A stretch of DNA of 64,000 nucleotides from Nitrobacter hamburgensis X14 (GCF_000013885.1 NC_007964.1:3706001-3770000); one strand, 5' to 3'. Positions 8,452 to 17,330 are shown, counted from the first letter of the stretch. Numbers and translations are program-made. The notes: generated by a model not told the origin, from the sequence alone.

Positions 8452-11183
8452 GCCGCCCGGATCATTTCGGCGGTCTGTTCCTTCAGCGCGGCAATCAGGC
8501 CGGGCCGGTCGAACTTGGCGACGTAGTCGTGGAAGCCGGCCTGACGGCCGCGCTCGATCGCGGCCGGAGAGATCATCGACGACAGCGCGATGATCGGCGT
8601 GTCGCTCAGGCGGCGATCGGAGCGCACCGTCTCCGCGAACTCGAAGCCGTTCATGTCCGGCATTTCGATATCGGTGAGGATTGCGTCGAACTCCTGGCCC
8701 GATCGCAGCGCGACCAGACCTTCCTGTGCGTTGGTCGCGAGCCGGACCTGATAACCTGCGGCCTTGAGAACCGGCGCCAGCATGTTGCGGAAGAAGGCAC
8801 TGTCATCCACCAGCAGCACCGACCGCGTCGCGGCCGCCGCACTCATCTCCTTGCGCTTGAACCAGTCGGCGAAGGCCAACGGCAGGAAATGACCGATGTC
8901 GATCACGTCCGTCGCCCGGCCCTTGATGACAGCGGAGCCGAGAATGCCCTGCTGACTGCTCGCCACCTCGATGTTCAGCCGTTCCTCGACGATGTCGATG
9001 ATCTCATCGACCACCAGTCCCACCGCACGGCCGTCGTCAGCGAACACCAGGACCGGCTGCGTGCCATCGGTCCCGACCGAAACGCCATCCATCTGCACCA
9101 GTGGCATGAGCTGATCGCGGTACTGCACCATATAGCGGCCGTCGGAGATCTCGATCTTGTCGACCCTGAACTCCTCGAGTCGCGTGACGAGCGCGAGCGG
9201 CACGGCCTTGGGCTGATCCGATCCGGCGCGGAACACCAGCAGCGACGTCATCTGCTCGGCGTCGCTGACGCCCGCCGCGTTCTGGTCGGCAAGTTCCTGC
9301 TGAGTTGCGACCGATGCGCCCAGCGCGTGCGCGATGCCGTTCGGGTCGATGATCATGATCACGGCGCCGTCGCCGAGAATGGTGTTGCCCGAGAACATGC
9401 CGATATGCCGCAGTATGGTCGACATCGGCTTGACCACGATTTCCTCGGTATGGAACACGCCGTCCACGACGATGCCGAAGGTCTGGTTGCCGACCTGCGT
9501 CACCACGATGAAACCGTTCTCCGGATCGCTGGAGGTGCCGTCATCGATCTTCAGAATCTTCTTCAAGTGCATCAGCGGCAAAAGCTTGTTGCGCAGCCGC
9601 AGCACCGGGGTGTCCTTGATGCGTTCGATGCGGTGCTCCGAATTGGCGCGCGCGCGCACCAGCTCGACCACCGAGAGCTGCGGTATAGCGAAACGCTCGC
9701 CTGCGGCCTCCACGATCAGCGCCGACACGATCGCCAGCGTCAGCGGAATCTTGATGGTGACGCTCGAGCCCTCGCCGGCCACCGACTTGACGTCGATGGT
9801 GCCGCCGATCTGGTCGATGTTGGCGCGCACCACGTCCATGCCGACGCCGCGTCCGGAGACGCTGGTCACTGCCGCCGCGGTCGAGAATCCCGGAGCGAAG
9901 ATGAACTTGTGGATCTGCGCCTCGGTCATCTTCTCGAGTTCGGTCTCGGTCGCGAGGCCGTTCTGGATTGCCTTGGCCTTGATGCGCTCGGTGTTGAGGC
10001 CGCGACCATTATCGGCGATGCAGATAATGATGTGGCCGCCCTCGTGATAGGCCAAAAGGCGGATGGTGCCCTGTTCCGGCTTGCCGGCCTTGATGCGCTC
10101 CGCCGGCGTTTCCAGGCCGTGGTCGGCGGAATTGCGCACCATGTGCGTCAGCGGATCCTTGATCAGGTCGAGAACCTGACGGTCGAGTTCCGTGTCCGCG
10201 CCATGCATCTCGAGTTCGATCTGCTTGCCGAGTTCGCTCGACAGGTCGCGCACGATCCGCGGCAACTTCTGCCAGGCATTGCCGATCGGCTGCATCCGCG
10301 TCTTCATGACGCCTTCCTGCAGCTCCGCGGTGACGTTGGACAGCCGTTGCAACGGCACCTTGAATTCGTTGTCTTCGTGCCGGCGGCTGATCTCGAGCAG
10401 CTGGTTGCGCGTCAGCACCAGTTCGGACACCATCGTCATCAGGTGCTCGAGCGTATCGACGTTGACGCGGATCGACTGGTGGGCGACCCGGTCGCCCTCC
10501 GGGGTCTCCATCTCGGCAGCGGTCTTCTTCGGCGCGGCCTTGGCGATAACCTTGGCGACGGCCTTCGGAGCAACGGCCGGCGCGGGCGCGTCGGACGCCG
10601 GCTGCGGAGCGGGCGCGACCGGCTCGGCCTCCGTCTCGCGGAACGCGCGCTCAAGCTCGTCGAGGGAGACTTCACCCGGGCGCAGCGGCCGTTCCAGCAC
10701 CTGAAAGGTCACCGTCCCGGTTTCCTGCGCCGGCTCGGCAGCGGCGATCTCCAGCGCGGGCTCGGGCTCGGAAGGAGACGCGGGCTCGGGAGCAACGGGC
10801 GCGGTCGCGCCGTGCTCGGCCATGTGATGCAGCTTGTCGATCAGATCGGTATCGGCCCCCTCCGGCTCGGTCTCGGTCGCCTCGAGTTGACTCAGGATGT
10901 CCCTGATGCGGTCGATGGTGGAGAGAATGAGCGTCACGGCCTCGCCGGTCACCGGCATGCCGTCGCGAAACTTGCCCATCAGCGTTTCCGCCGCATGGGC
11001 GAGCGCCTCTAGCCTTGGAAGGCCCAGAAAACCGCACGTGCCTTTGATGGTGTGGACCAGCCGAAAGATATTATCCAATATCTTCGCGTTGTTCGGATCC
11101 TGCTCGAAACTGACGAGCTGATTGTCAACGGTGTCCAGACTCTCATTGGTCTCGGTCAGGAATTCGCGGAGGAGATCATCCAT
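8448..11183 (-). CDS. cheA: Hybrid CheA histidine kinase with two CheW-like modules and a C-terminal receiver
   Basis: This chemotaxis kinase autophosphorylates on its Hpt histidine and passes phosphate to CheY and CheB. The ATG at 11183 (MDDLLREFLTE) gives 911 residues; the frame stays open upstream to 11330, but GAAGG ahead of 11183 and homology favour the inner start. Domains in order: Hpt with H44 (LVHTIKGTCGF), a Pro/Ala-rich linker, dimerisation domain, HATPase with N box HMVRNSADHGLETP and G boxes DNGRGL and GRGVGMDVV, a CheW-like domain, a second CheW-like segment (about 655-775), and a receiver (about 788-911) with ILTDIEMPDMNG. The extra receiver makes it a hybrid kinase. It is probably led by the CtrA-like box at 11406. 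Confidence 0.95.
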   Translation of the reverse strand: MDDLLREFLTETNESLDTVDNQLVSFEQDPNNAKILDNIFRLVHTIKGTCGFLGLPRLEALAHAAETLMGKFRDGMPVTGEAVTLILSTIDRIRDILSQLEATETEPEGADTDLIDKLHHMAEHGATAPVAPEPASPSEPEPALEIAAAEPAQETGTVTFQVLERPLRPGEVSLDELERAFRETEAEPVAPAPQPASDAPAPAVAPKAVAKVIAKAAPKKTAAEMETPEGDRVAHQSIRVNVDTLEHLMTMVSELVLTRNQLLEISRRHEDNEFKVPLQRLSNVTAELQEGVMKTRMQPIGNAWQKLPRIVRDLSSELGKQIELEMHGADTELDRQVLDLIKDPLTHMVRNSADHGLETPAERIKAGKPEQGTIRLLAYHEGGHIIICIADNGRGLNTERIKAKAIQNGLATETELEKMTEAQIHKFIFAPGFSTAAAVTSVSGRGVGMDVVRANIDQIGGTIDVKSVAGEGSSVTIKIPLTLAIVSALIVEAAGERFAIPQLSVVELVRARANSEHRIERIKDTPVLRLRNKLLPLMHLKKILKIDDGTSSDPENGFIVVTQVGNQTFGIVVDGVFHTEEIVVKPMSTILRHIGMFSGNTILGDGAVIMIIDPNGIAHALGASVATQQELADQNAAGVSDAEQMTSLLVFRAGSDQPKAVPLALVTRLEEFRVDKIEISDGRYMVQYRDQLMPLVQMDGVSVGTDGTQPVLVFADDGRAVGLVVDEIIDIVEERLNIEVASSQQGILGSAVIKGRATDVIDIGHFLPLAFADWFKRKEMSAAAATRSVLLVDDSAFFRNMLAPVLKAAGYQVRLATNAQEGLVALRSGQEFDAILTDIEMPDMNGFEFAETVRSDRRLSDTPIIALSSMISPAAIERGRQAGFHDYVAKFDRPGLIAALKEQTAEMIRAA

Positions 11184-11405
11184 AGCCTTCTGGCCTTCGA
11201 AATGCCGGGGCGACCTCGTCGCGCCTGTTCGCGGCCGGGCCAGTTTCAACCCAAAGCATTTAATATTAGTTGAGCACGCGGAAAAGAATGCGCCCAACGA
11301 GTGGCCAAAACGGTGGAGACGGTCATTCATCGTGGACTGGCCTTGAAACGCCGGCGCGCGACGTCATTGCACCTTTCGGGGTTTGGGCGAGTTTCGATGC
11401 AGGTT

Positions 11406-11422
11406 GGTTAATATGGGTTTAG
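11406..11422 (-). promoter_or_regulatory. CtrA-like box upstream of cheA
   Basis: Read on the minus strand this is CTAA-N7-TTAAC, one base away from the CtrA consensus TTAA-N7-TTAAC. It lies about 225 bases upstream of the cheA start, in the 314-base gap between chpT and cheA. That gap has no coding signal and otherwise shows nothing recognisable. CtrA activates motility and chemotaxis genes in related bacteria, which supports but does not prove function. Confidence 0.4.
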
Positions 11423-11497
11423 CAAACGGAAAAGGACGCGCCCGACAGCCCGCGGGCTCGGAAACCATTCGCTAACCTTATCGGTTGACGCGGAGCT

Positions 11498-12145
11498 TCA
11501 ACGGGCAGTCGCAACCACCTTCTCGCCGTCGGCGGCGAGCGAGATGCCGATGCCGCAGGCCTCAGCAAGCAGACGGGTGTAGTAGGGCTGAACCGCATGG
11601 GCATCGACGGCGCCGGCGGGACCGGACGCCAGAAGATCGGCGGTGGTCTGCGACAGGCGGGCGTTCAGCCCGGCGGCGGTGATCTGAAAGCCCATCGCCT
11701 CGCCCTCGCCGAGCGGATCGACCGTCAGCACGCCGCCGCGGGGGATCGTCTGTTGCGCGATCACCAGCAAGTTGAGCAGAAGCTTCACCCTGTTCTTCGG
11801 CAGCAACAGGCGCGGCAAATTCCAGGCGATCGTGATCTTGCCGTCCTCAAAATGGCCTTTCGCCATGTTCTGCGCATCGCCGAGATCGATCTGCGCACCG
11901 GCCGAGCCCGCGGCGCCGAATGCGAGACGGCAGAACTGCAGCCGCGCCGAGGCGGTTTTGGCGCTCTTGCGGATCAGATCGAGGGCGAATTCGCGATCGT
12001 CCGGCTTCGGATCGTCGTCCAGCACCTCAAGCCCGTTGACGATTGCGCCAACCGGACTAATGAGGTCGTGACAGACGCGCGAACAGAGCAGGGCTGCGAG
12101 TTCGAGCGTGTCTGGAGCGGGACCGGGAGACGATGTGTCAGACAT
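11498..12145 (-). CDS. chpT: ChpT, histidine phosphotransferase of the CckA-ChpT-CtrA relay
   Basis: ChpT relays phosphate from the CckA hybrid kinase to CtrA (and CpdR). The 215-residue product starts at an ATG at 12145 with GAGGAG ahead. It carries the diagnostic helix LCSRVCHDLISPVGAIVNGLEVL with phospho-accepting H26, then a degenerate, ATPase-like C-terminal half that lacks a convincing ATP-binding motif, as expected for the family. It is upstream of cheA on the same strand, 6 kb from ctrA, so three parts of one relay and its motility outputs are close together. Confidence 0.9.
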   Translation of the reverse strand: MSDTSSPGPAPDTLELAALLCSRVCHDLISPVGAIVNGLEVLDDDPKPDDREFALDLIRKSAKTASARLQFCRLAFGAAGSAGAQIDLGDAQNMAKGHFEDGKITIAWNLPRLLLPKNRVKLLLNLLVIAQQTIPRGGVLTVDPLGEGEAMGFQITAAGLNARLSQTTADLLASGPAGAVDAHAVQPYYTRLLAEACGIGISLAADGEKVVATAR

Positions 12146-12298
12146 AAAACCTGCTCCTCGGATCTGTTTCGGCAAATCCGCAGCGCGCGAACACGGCGAA
12201 TCAAACGATCTTCATGGCTTGATACACCGCCGGAGCCTGTGCTGCCACCACAAGGCGGTCGCCGCCGTTCTGCGACACCGTGCAAGGAAGCTGCGAAC

Positions 12299-13114
12299 GT
12301 GCCGGTGATCGACGCTCAATCCGCTACGGCGCTGATGGATGCGCTGACGGCGCTGGTCGCGAAGGCCGGCACCGCCGTCCTCTCGGTCAAGCGCGATCGC
12401 ATGACGATCGGCGGCAAGGCCGACGGATCTCCGGTCACGGACGCGGATCTCGCCTCCGACCGCATCATCGCCGAAGGGCTCGCGCGACTCTGCCCCGATA
12501 TTCCGGTGCTATCGGAGGAGCGCGTGCATCTGGCGACGCCGCCTTATGTCGGCAGCTTCTTCCTGATCGATCCGCTGGACGGCACCAAGGAATTCATCGC
12601 CGGCCGCGACGAATTCACGGTCAACCTCGCGATCGTGACCGACGGCGTGCCGCTTTTCGGAATCGTCGGTGCGCCGGCGCTCGGCTCGATCTGGCGCGGC
12701 CTTGTCGGCCACGGCGCCCAGCGCCTCGCGGTCGCGCCCGACAGCGACGTCGGCGGCGCGGAGCCAATCGCGACCCGACCGTTTCCCGGCCGCGGCTGCC
12801 AATGGATTGCCGCCGTCAGCCGTTCGCACGGCGACAGCCGTTCGAACGCCTTCATCGACAGCCGGCCCGGCGCGGTGCGCAAGCCGCTCGGCTCCGCGGT
12901 CAAGTTCTGCCGGATCGCGGAGGGCGGCGCCGACATCTATCCCCGCCTTGCCCCGACCAGCGAATGGGACGTTGCGGCAGGTCACGCTTTGGTCGCCGCC
13001 GCCGGCGGCAAGATCACCGACGGGCGGGGCGCGCCGCTGCGTTTCGGCGAATCGCGCGAAGGATTTCTGGTGCCGGAGTTTATCGCCTGGGGCGATCCCT
13101 CGGCCGCGCCTTGA
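12299..13114 (+). CDS. cysQ: CysQ-type 3'(2'),5'-bisphosphate nucleotidase
   Basis: CysQ hydrolyses 3'-phosphoadenosine 5'-phosphate, a by-product of sulfate assimilation, to AMP. The 271-residue protein belongs to the Li-sensitive inositol-monophosphatase fold. The metal-binding residues are visible as EE at 73-74 (LSEER), DPLDGT at 91-96 and the distal TSEWDVAAGHAL. I place the start at a GTG at 12299, preceded by AAGGAAG at good spacing. The frame is open much further upstream, but that part is antisense to chpT. It is divergent from chpT. Confidence 0.88.
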   Translation: MPVIDAQSATALMDALTALVAKAGTAVLSVKRDRMTIGGKADGSPVTDADLASDRIIAEGLARLCPDIPVLSEERVHLATPPYVGSFFLIDPLDGTKEFIAGRDEFTVNLAIVTDGVPLFGIVGAPALGSIWRGLVGHGAQRLAVAPDSDVGGAEPIATRPFPGRGCQWIAAVSRSHGDSRSNAFIDSRPGAVRKPLGSAVKFCRIAEGGADIYPRLAPTSEWDVAAGHALVAAAGGKITDGRGAPLRFGESREGFLVPEFIAWGDPSAAP

Positions 13115-13137
13115 GACGGACTGCTGAACCGCAGCTA

Positions 13138-13186
13138 GAGAGCATGGTCCCGAAAAGTGAACCGGTTTTCGGATGAGATCATGCTC
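13138..13186. repeat. Interspersed palindromic repeat (GAGCATG family)
   Basis: An imperfect palindrome begins GAGAGCATGGTCCCGAAAAG and ends GATCATGCTC; the central part contains GAACCGGTTTTCGG. I recognise this type of element as common between genes in Bradyrhizobiaceae and Rhizobiales genomes. It sits 24 bases after the cysQ stop and may act as a transcript end. Only one clear copy is present here. Confidence 0.6.
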
Positions 13187-13235
13187 AATCAAAAGGGTAA
13201 GGCTGGATTCGGCTTCAACGCAGTTGAATCAGAAT

Positions 13236-13742
13236 CTAGCGCGCCAGCGTTTCCTTCAGCACGGCCCAGCGACGCGTCGCCTCAAGCAGATAGCGCGCCG
13301 GATTGGCCGCGAAGGCGGCGCGGCTGTCCTCATGGCCGAACAGGTAAAGCCGCTGGCCGACAATCAGCCAGAGCCGCGCGGTTCCGGCGAAAGTCACGCC
13401 CCGCGCGATATCCACCGGATCATAGCCGCCGAAACCCGGGCTATACACGTCGGGATCTGCGATAAAAAACGCGCGATTGTCGGGATTGCTGAAGCGCCAG
13501 ACGGCGCCGCCCTGCGACACCTCGTAGTCGGAATAACCCTGCACCGGCCGGGCGTCGGTAAAGAAAGCTACCGGATCGAACCCGCCGATCGCCAGACCCG
13601 TATAACGGTCGGCCACGACCCGTTCGGAGGTCGCGGCCCTGGCCGCGAAGTCGACCTCGGTGCAGGCGAACCCGCACCCCAGCAAGGCGATCACGGCTAT
13701 TCCGCGGCGCAAGCCATTTCTTTCCTGCCGCCGTGCCGTCAT
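13236..13742 (-). CDS. YHS-domain protein, probably a secreted lipoprotein
   Basis: The 168-residue product begins with a basic stretch and a short hydrophobic segment ending in LLGC (RGIAVIALLGCGFAC), which fits a lipoprotein signal peptidase site. The remainder matches the YHS family: GLAIGGFDPVAFF, YEVSQGGAVWRFSNPDNRAFF and YDPVDIARG. YHS domains are small modules associated with metal-handling proteins; the substrate is unknown. The ATG at 13742 is preferred over an upstream frame extension to 13808. It is convergent with cysQ and divergent from the EipA-like gene. Confidence 0.65.
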   Translation of the reverse strand: MTARRQERNGLRRGIAVIALLGCGFACTEVDFAARAATSERVVADRYTGLAIGGFDPVAFFTDARPVQGYSDYEVSQGGAVWRFSNPDNRAFFIADPDVYSPGFGGYDPVDIARGVTFAGTARLWLIVGQRLYLFGHEDSRAAFAANPARYLLEATRRWAVLKETLAR

Positions 13743-13856
13743 AGTTGGTGCCGATAACGTGCGAGTCGAGGGGACGATCGCCGCATCATACCGACCGCCT
13801 GTCAGCATCGGGTTAAAGACACAGCGACAAGTTTCGCTACCTTGGGGGATGCTTCC

Positions 13857-14489
13857 ATGACTTTCATTTCGCGCCTTGCAGCGGTCGCGCTCGCTGCAGC
13901 GACGACGTTCTGGATTATGCCCGCATCAGCCCAGCAATCGGCGCCGCCATACGAGGCACCCCCGGGCCAGCAACTGTCCCCGCCGCCGCAACGGCACGCC
14001 GGTGGCGGCACCTATTCGTCGGACGAATTGCTCAAATCCGGAACCCGGTTCTTCGGCAACGTCTCTCGCGGCCTGGCCTCGGTCATCGAGCGCGCCGTCA
14101 GCCAGTGGGGCCTGCCCAACGGCTACATCCTGGGCGAGGAAGGCTCGGGCGCCTTCGTCGCCGGCCTGCGCTACGGCGAGGGCACCCTCTACACCAAGAA
14201 TGCCGGCGACCTGAAAGTCTATTGGCAGGGGCCGTCGGTTGGTTTCGACTGGGGCGGCGACGGCGCCCGCACCATGACGCTGGTTTACAACCTGCCGGCC
14301 ACGAACGCGATCTATCAGCGCTTCGCGGGCATCGACGGCTCCGCCTACATCATCGGCGGCTTCGGCATGACGGCGCTGACCGCAAACAACATCGTGCTGG
14401 TGCCGATCCGTTCCGGTCTCGGGCTACGGCTCGGCGCCAATATCGGCTATCTGAAATTTACGCCGCGGGCGACCTGGAATCCGTTCTGA
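13857..14489 (+). CDS. EipA/DUF1134 family periplasmic envelope protein
   Basis: The 210-residue product has a classical signal peptide ending at ASA (residues 23-25), a Pro/Gln-rich spacer, then the conserved DUF1134 domain (about 50-210) with GLASVIERAVSQWGLPNGYILGEEGSGAFVAGLRYGEG and a Trp-terminated end. The Brucella family member EipA is a periplasmic protein needed for envelope integrity and is under CtrA control there. The ATG at 13857 follows GGGGGA; an ATG at 13842 is five codons upstream. No convincing CtrA box was found here, only a single TTAA near 13812. Confidence 0.75.
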   Translation: MTFISRLAAVALAAATTFWIMPASAQQSAPPYEAPPGQQLSPPPQRHAGGGTYSSDELLKSGTRFFGNVSRGLASVIERAVSQWGLPNGYILGEEGSGAFVAGLRYGEGTLYTKNAGDLKVYWQGPSVGFDWGGDGARTMTLVYNLPATNAIYQRFAGIDGSAYIIGGFGMTALTANNIVLVPIRSGLGLRLGANIGYLKFTPRATWNPF

Positions 14490-14604
14490 AAACCCAGACG
14501 TCCGCAACCGCGGACGAGCGTGATGGACAGATTCAACGCCAACGAGTCGTGGCTGGCCTTTTGCCGGCCGCCCGTGGCATGGTAACCAAACCCTTATCCG
14601 GGCC

Positions 14605-14720
14605 TAGAGCGGGATGAGGAAAAGTGTGTAGCGGTTTTCCGCCCCGCATCCCGCTCTCAAATATTGGAATCGATCACGTTCATGATCTGGATCGATTCGA
14701 TCCAAAATCATCGTGATCTA
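14605..14720. repeat. Interspersed double-hairpin repeat
   Basis: Two palindromes lie in tandem: GAGCGGGATG (14607-14616) with CATCCCGCTC (14647-14656), then a longer imperfect one around GATCACG...CGTGATC (about 14671-14718). The element starts with TAGAGCGGGATG, similar in style to the TAGAGCG head of the other repeat family in this window. It fills the gap between the EipA-like gene and the coiled-coil gene, which starts 15 bases after it. Confidence 0.65.
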
Positions 14721-14734
14721 GTGGAGCGTTGCCC

Positions 14735-15994
14735 ATGGTCGAGCCGATCATGTATCTGGCGATCGGTTTTCTGGTTTCGATGCTGTGCGCGCTGATGGTC
14801 ATGCCGCTCGTGCATAACCGCGCCGTCCGCCTCACCACCAAACGCCTCGAAGCTGCGACCCCGCTGTCGATGGCCGAAATCCAGGCCGACAAGGATCAGT
14901 TGCGCGCCGAATTTGCGATGTCGGCGCGGCGTCTGGAAATGAGCGTCGACCAGCTCAAGAGAAAGACCGCCAGCCAAGCCGCCGAACTCGGCAAAAAGGC
15001 CGACGCAATCAACCGCCTGAAGGTCGAGCTCGGCGAGAAGAACGCCACGATCTTCAATCTCGATGGGCAGGAGAAGGCGGTCGGGGAGCATTTGCAGTCC
15101 ACCGAACAGGAGCTTGCCGCCAAGGCCGAAACGTTGCGGAGCACCGAGCAGACCCTCGTCGATAGGCAGGCCGAACTCGGCCGACTCCGTCAAGAACTGT
15201 CGGACCGCTCGCTGACGGCGGAGACCCGGCAGTCCGAACTGTTCGTGGTGCGCGCGCAGATCGAACGATTGCAGAGCCGCGTCGACGACGTCGAAAAGGA
15301 ATTCGCCGCCACGCAGGCGCTGCTCGAGCAGCAGCGCAGCGTATCGGCCGCCACGGCCCGGGAGCGCGACGACGCGCGCAAACACGTAGAAAATCTGAGC
15401 CAGCGCGTCGTCAAGATTGACGAGCAGCTCATTGACAAGGTCAAGGACGCCGAAAGGCTCGGCAGTCGAGTCCAGGAACTCGAAAGCCACCTCGCCGCGC
15501 AGACCAAGACGCTGGCCGAACGAGACGAGAAGAACGGCCGGCTGCGGCAGGCCAACGCGGCCGCGGAACGTGCCGTCAGCGAATTACGCGAGGAGATCGC
15601 GTCGCTGAACGGCGGCAAGTCTCCGCTCATCGATATGCTGCGCAACGAAATGGTCGCAGCCGAACGGGCGCTGCGCGCCGCCCACGACGAGCGAGCCAAA
15701 CTGCAGCGCGACATCAATGTGATCCAGCAGCAGGCGGTATCCTCCGGTACGACCGAGCACTTGGAAAACGCGCTGTTGCGTGAGCGTATCAACGACATCG
15801 CCGCCGAGATCGCCGGGCTGGCCATGACCATCGAGGGGCCGGATTCCCCGATCAAGGCCATCCTGGCGGCGGACACGGCCCCGACCAGGGCGGCGAAAAC
15901 CGTGAACGGCGCGCCCCCCTCCGCTGGCACACTGGCCGACCGCATCCGCGCCCTGCAATCCCTCGCCTCCGGCAGCGCGCGTCGGCCAGGTTGA
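14735..15994 (+). CDS. Membrane-anchored long coiled-coil protein, unknown function
   Basis: The 419-residue product has one N-terminal membrane segment (about residues 6-27), then almost 300 residues of heptad-rich coiled coil dominated by E, Q, L, R and A, ending in a shorter Pro/Ala-rich tail. Such architecture suggests a scaffold or tether at the inner membrane, but no recognised domain was found and no function can be assigned. The ATG at 14735 follows GGAG; a TTG two codons earlier is possible. The start lies 15 bases after a repeat element, which may therefore contribute the promoter or leader. Confidence 0.6.
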   Translation: MVEPIMYLAIGFLVSMLCALMVMPLVHNRAVRLTTKRLEAATPLSMAEIQADKDQLRAEFAMSARRLEMSVDQLKRKTASQAAELGKKADAINRLKVELGEKNATIFNLDGQEKAVGEHLQSTEQELAAKAETLRSTEQTLVDRQAELGRLRQELSDRSLTAETRQSELFVVRAQIERLQSRVDDVEKEFAATQALLEQQRSVSAATARERDDARKHVENLSQRVVKIDEQLIDKVKDAERLGSRVQELESHLAAQTKTLAERDEKNGRLRQANAAAERAVSELREEIASLNGGKSPLIDMLRNEMVAAERALRAAHDERAKLQRDINVIQQQAVSSGTTEHLENALLRERINDIAAEIAGLAMTIEGPDSPIKAILAADTAPTRAAKTVNGAPPSAGTLADRIRALQSLASGSARRPG

Positions 15995-16102
15995 AGGTTC
16001 GCTTGACACCCCTGCCCTGCATTCCCTAAATCGCGGCTTCGGTCGCTGCGCCGGGTCGGCCGAAACCGAAGCCCGGCAACTTTTACGGCAGATGACGATC
16101 CC

Positions 16103-16177
16103 GGGCGCATAGCTCAGCGGGAGAGCGTTCCCTTCACACGGGAGAGGTCCAAGGTTCGATCCCTTGTGCGCCCACCA
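16103..16177 (+). tRNA. tRNA-Val (anticodon CAC)
   Basis: A complete 75-nt cloverleaf can be drawn: acceptor GGGCGCA with TGCGCCC, D arm GCTC/GAGC, anticodon stem TTCCC/GGGAG with loop TTCACAC (anticodon CAC, reading GUG), T arm CAAGG/CCTTG with loop TTCGATC, discriminator A and an encoded CCA end at 16175-16177. No integrated element follows it; the next gene is on the opposite strand. Confidence 0.97.
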
Positions 16178-16250
16178 TTCGTCCGGCGACGGATTGCTGT
16201 CGCGCTGCGCGCCGTTACGACCCGGTCCGATCGCTCGGCAGTTTTGCCGC

Positions 16251-16508
16251 TCACAGCAGTTTTGTTCGCGCGAACAGCGCCCGCAACGCATCGGTCGCCT
16301 TGCGGCTCAACATCGCGTTGCCGGCGGCGGCCTCGAGCGCGATGCGCGCTTCCTCGTGCAGTGCGCGACACTCCACCCATTCGACGGTGCTCAGACGGGT
16401 GATGAAGTCGTAGGCCTGCCCCACCGTCGCGATGGCGACGGACTCGCCGTTCACCGTGATGCGGAACGTCGCCTGCAGTTTCGTAACCGAGTCCGAGACC
16501 TTGTCCAT
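16251..16508 (-). CDS. DUF982-like small protein
   Basis: An 84-residue acidic-to-neutral protein with no signal peptide. Its pattern (FRITVNGESVAIATVGQAYDFITRL, W, then an Ala-rich helix ALHEEARIALEAAAGNAMLSRKATDALRALFARTK) resembles the DUF982 family common in Rhizobiales, whose function is unknown. The ATG at 16508 is the first good start; a TTG at 16544 would add 12 residues. It lies just beyond tRNA-Val on the opposite strand. The match is by eye and moderate. Confidence 0.5.
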   Translation of the reverse strand: MDKVSDSVTKLQATFRITVNGESVAIATVGQAYDFITRLSTVEWVECRALHEEARIALEAAAGNAMLSRKATDALRALFARTKLL

Positions 16509-16592
16509 GCCATACGAAAGACCTGCGTCGCGCACCGCCGTCAAGATAAACGATCAGGCTATCCCACGAAAGAGACCGGGCGCAGCCCGCCG

Positions 16593-16616
16593 ACCTCTCC
16601 CCTGCGGGGGAGAGGT
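16593..16616. repeat. Short GC-rich palindrome
   Basis: ACCTCTCCCC (16593-16602) pairs with GGGGAGAGGT (16607-16616), a perfect 10-bp stem with a 4-base loop. A close relative with the same ACCTCTC...GAGAGGT ends occurs at 60803-60835, so it is a small dispersed element. It lies between two minus-strand genes and lacks a T run. Confidence 0.55.
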
Positions 16617-16643
16617 GAAGACAAGCACCGTCCCGATTCCATC

Positions 16644-17330
16644 TCAGAGTGATTGACCCAAGCGCTCCTGTGCCGGGCCATGAACGACGATGAAATCGAC
16701 GGGTCCGCCAGGCACCGCATCGTCGAACACGCCGGTCACGAGGCGGCCGGTTCGCCATGACCGGGTATCGAGATTGGTGCGGCCCTGGTACAACTCCGGT
16801 CCCTGAGCAAACGAGTTGTGTCCATGCACGACATGGCGGCCCTCGAAGCCGGCCGCCTCGCCTTTGGGATAGCGTTTCCAGAGCAGCGTGGTCTCAGGCT
16901 GCGCATCGCGCGCGACGCCGGGATCGAGCCCGGCGTGAACATAGACCCGATGCGCATCGGTATATGTGAGCGGCAGCGCATCGAGCCAGGCAATGTCCGT
17001 CCGCGGAATAACAGAGGGATCGCCGCCATAGGATTCCAGAACCGCATCGCCGCCGCGCTTCAGCCAGCGCGTCATGTTCGCGGGATCGCGCCACGCCGCG
17101 ACCATCATCGCGTCGTGGTTGCCCTTGAGCGGAACGAAGCTCCAGCCATCCGGCATTCCACGGCGCAACCGGGCGATGACCCTGTTGCTGTCCGGTCCCT
17201 TGTCGACATAGTCGCCCAGCATGACGAGCGTGCCGCCATTGCCCGCGGCGTAGGCATGAACCCCGTGCAAGGCCTCGCTCATGAGATCGAAGCGGCCGTG
17301 AATATCGGGAATGACATAGGTCAGGCTCAT
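16644..17330 (-). CDS. Metallophosphatase, serine/threonine protein phosphatase type
   Basis: A 228-residue calcineurin-like phosphoesterase of the bacterial PPP class. The metal-binding motifs are all visible in order: PDIHGRFD (GDxHG-like), LGDYVDKGPDS (GDxxDRG-like), LKGNHD, HAGLDPG and the late VVHGHN. It probably removes phosphate from proteins or diadenosine polyphosphates; the substrate is not predictable. The ATG at 17330 gives MSLTYVIPDIHGRFD; extension to 17447 would overlap the upstream gene. It follows the ThDP enzyme gene by 64 bases on the same strand and could be cotranscribed. Confidence 0.82.
   Translation of the reverse strand: MSLTYVIPDIHGRFDLMSEALHGVHAYAAGNGGTLVMLGDYVDKGPDSNRVIARLRRGMPDGWSFVPLKGNHDAMMVAAWRDPANMTRWLKRGGDAVLESYGGDPSVIPRTDIAWLDALPLTYTDAHRVYVHAGLDPGVARDAQPETTLLWKRYPKGEAAGFEGRHVVHGHNSFAQGPELYQGRTNLDTRSWRTGRLVTGVFDDAVPGGPVDFIVVHGPAQERLGQSL

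Noticed and set aside
8529..11012. 827-residue open frame on the strand opposite cheA
   Set aside because: Codon composition is His/Arg/Asp-rich and mirrors the real cheA on the other strand; the cheA protein has all kinase motifs. It is a high-GC shadow frame.
11597..12298. N-terminal extension of the cysQ frame by 234 codons
   Set aside because: It runs antisense through chpT and has no cysQ homology. The GTG at 12299 has a good ribosome site and gives the normal length.
16103..16177. tRNA-Val as an attachment site for an integrated element
   Set aside because: There is no integrase gene and no repeated tRNA 3' end nearby.
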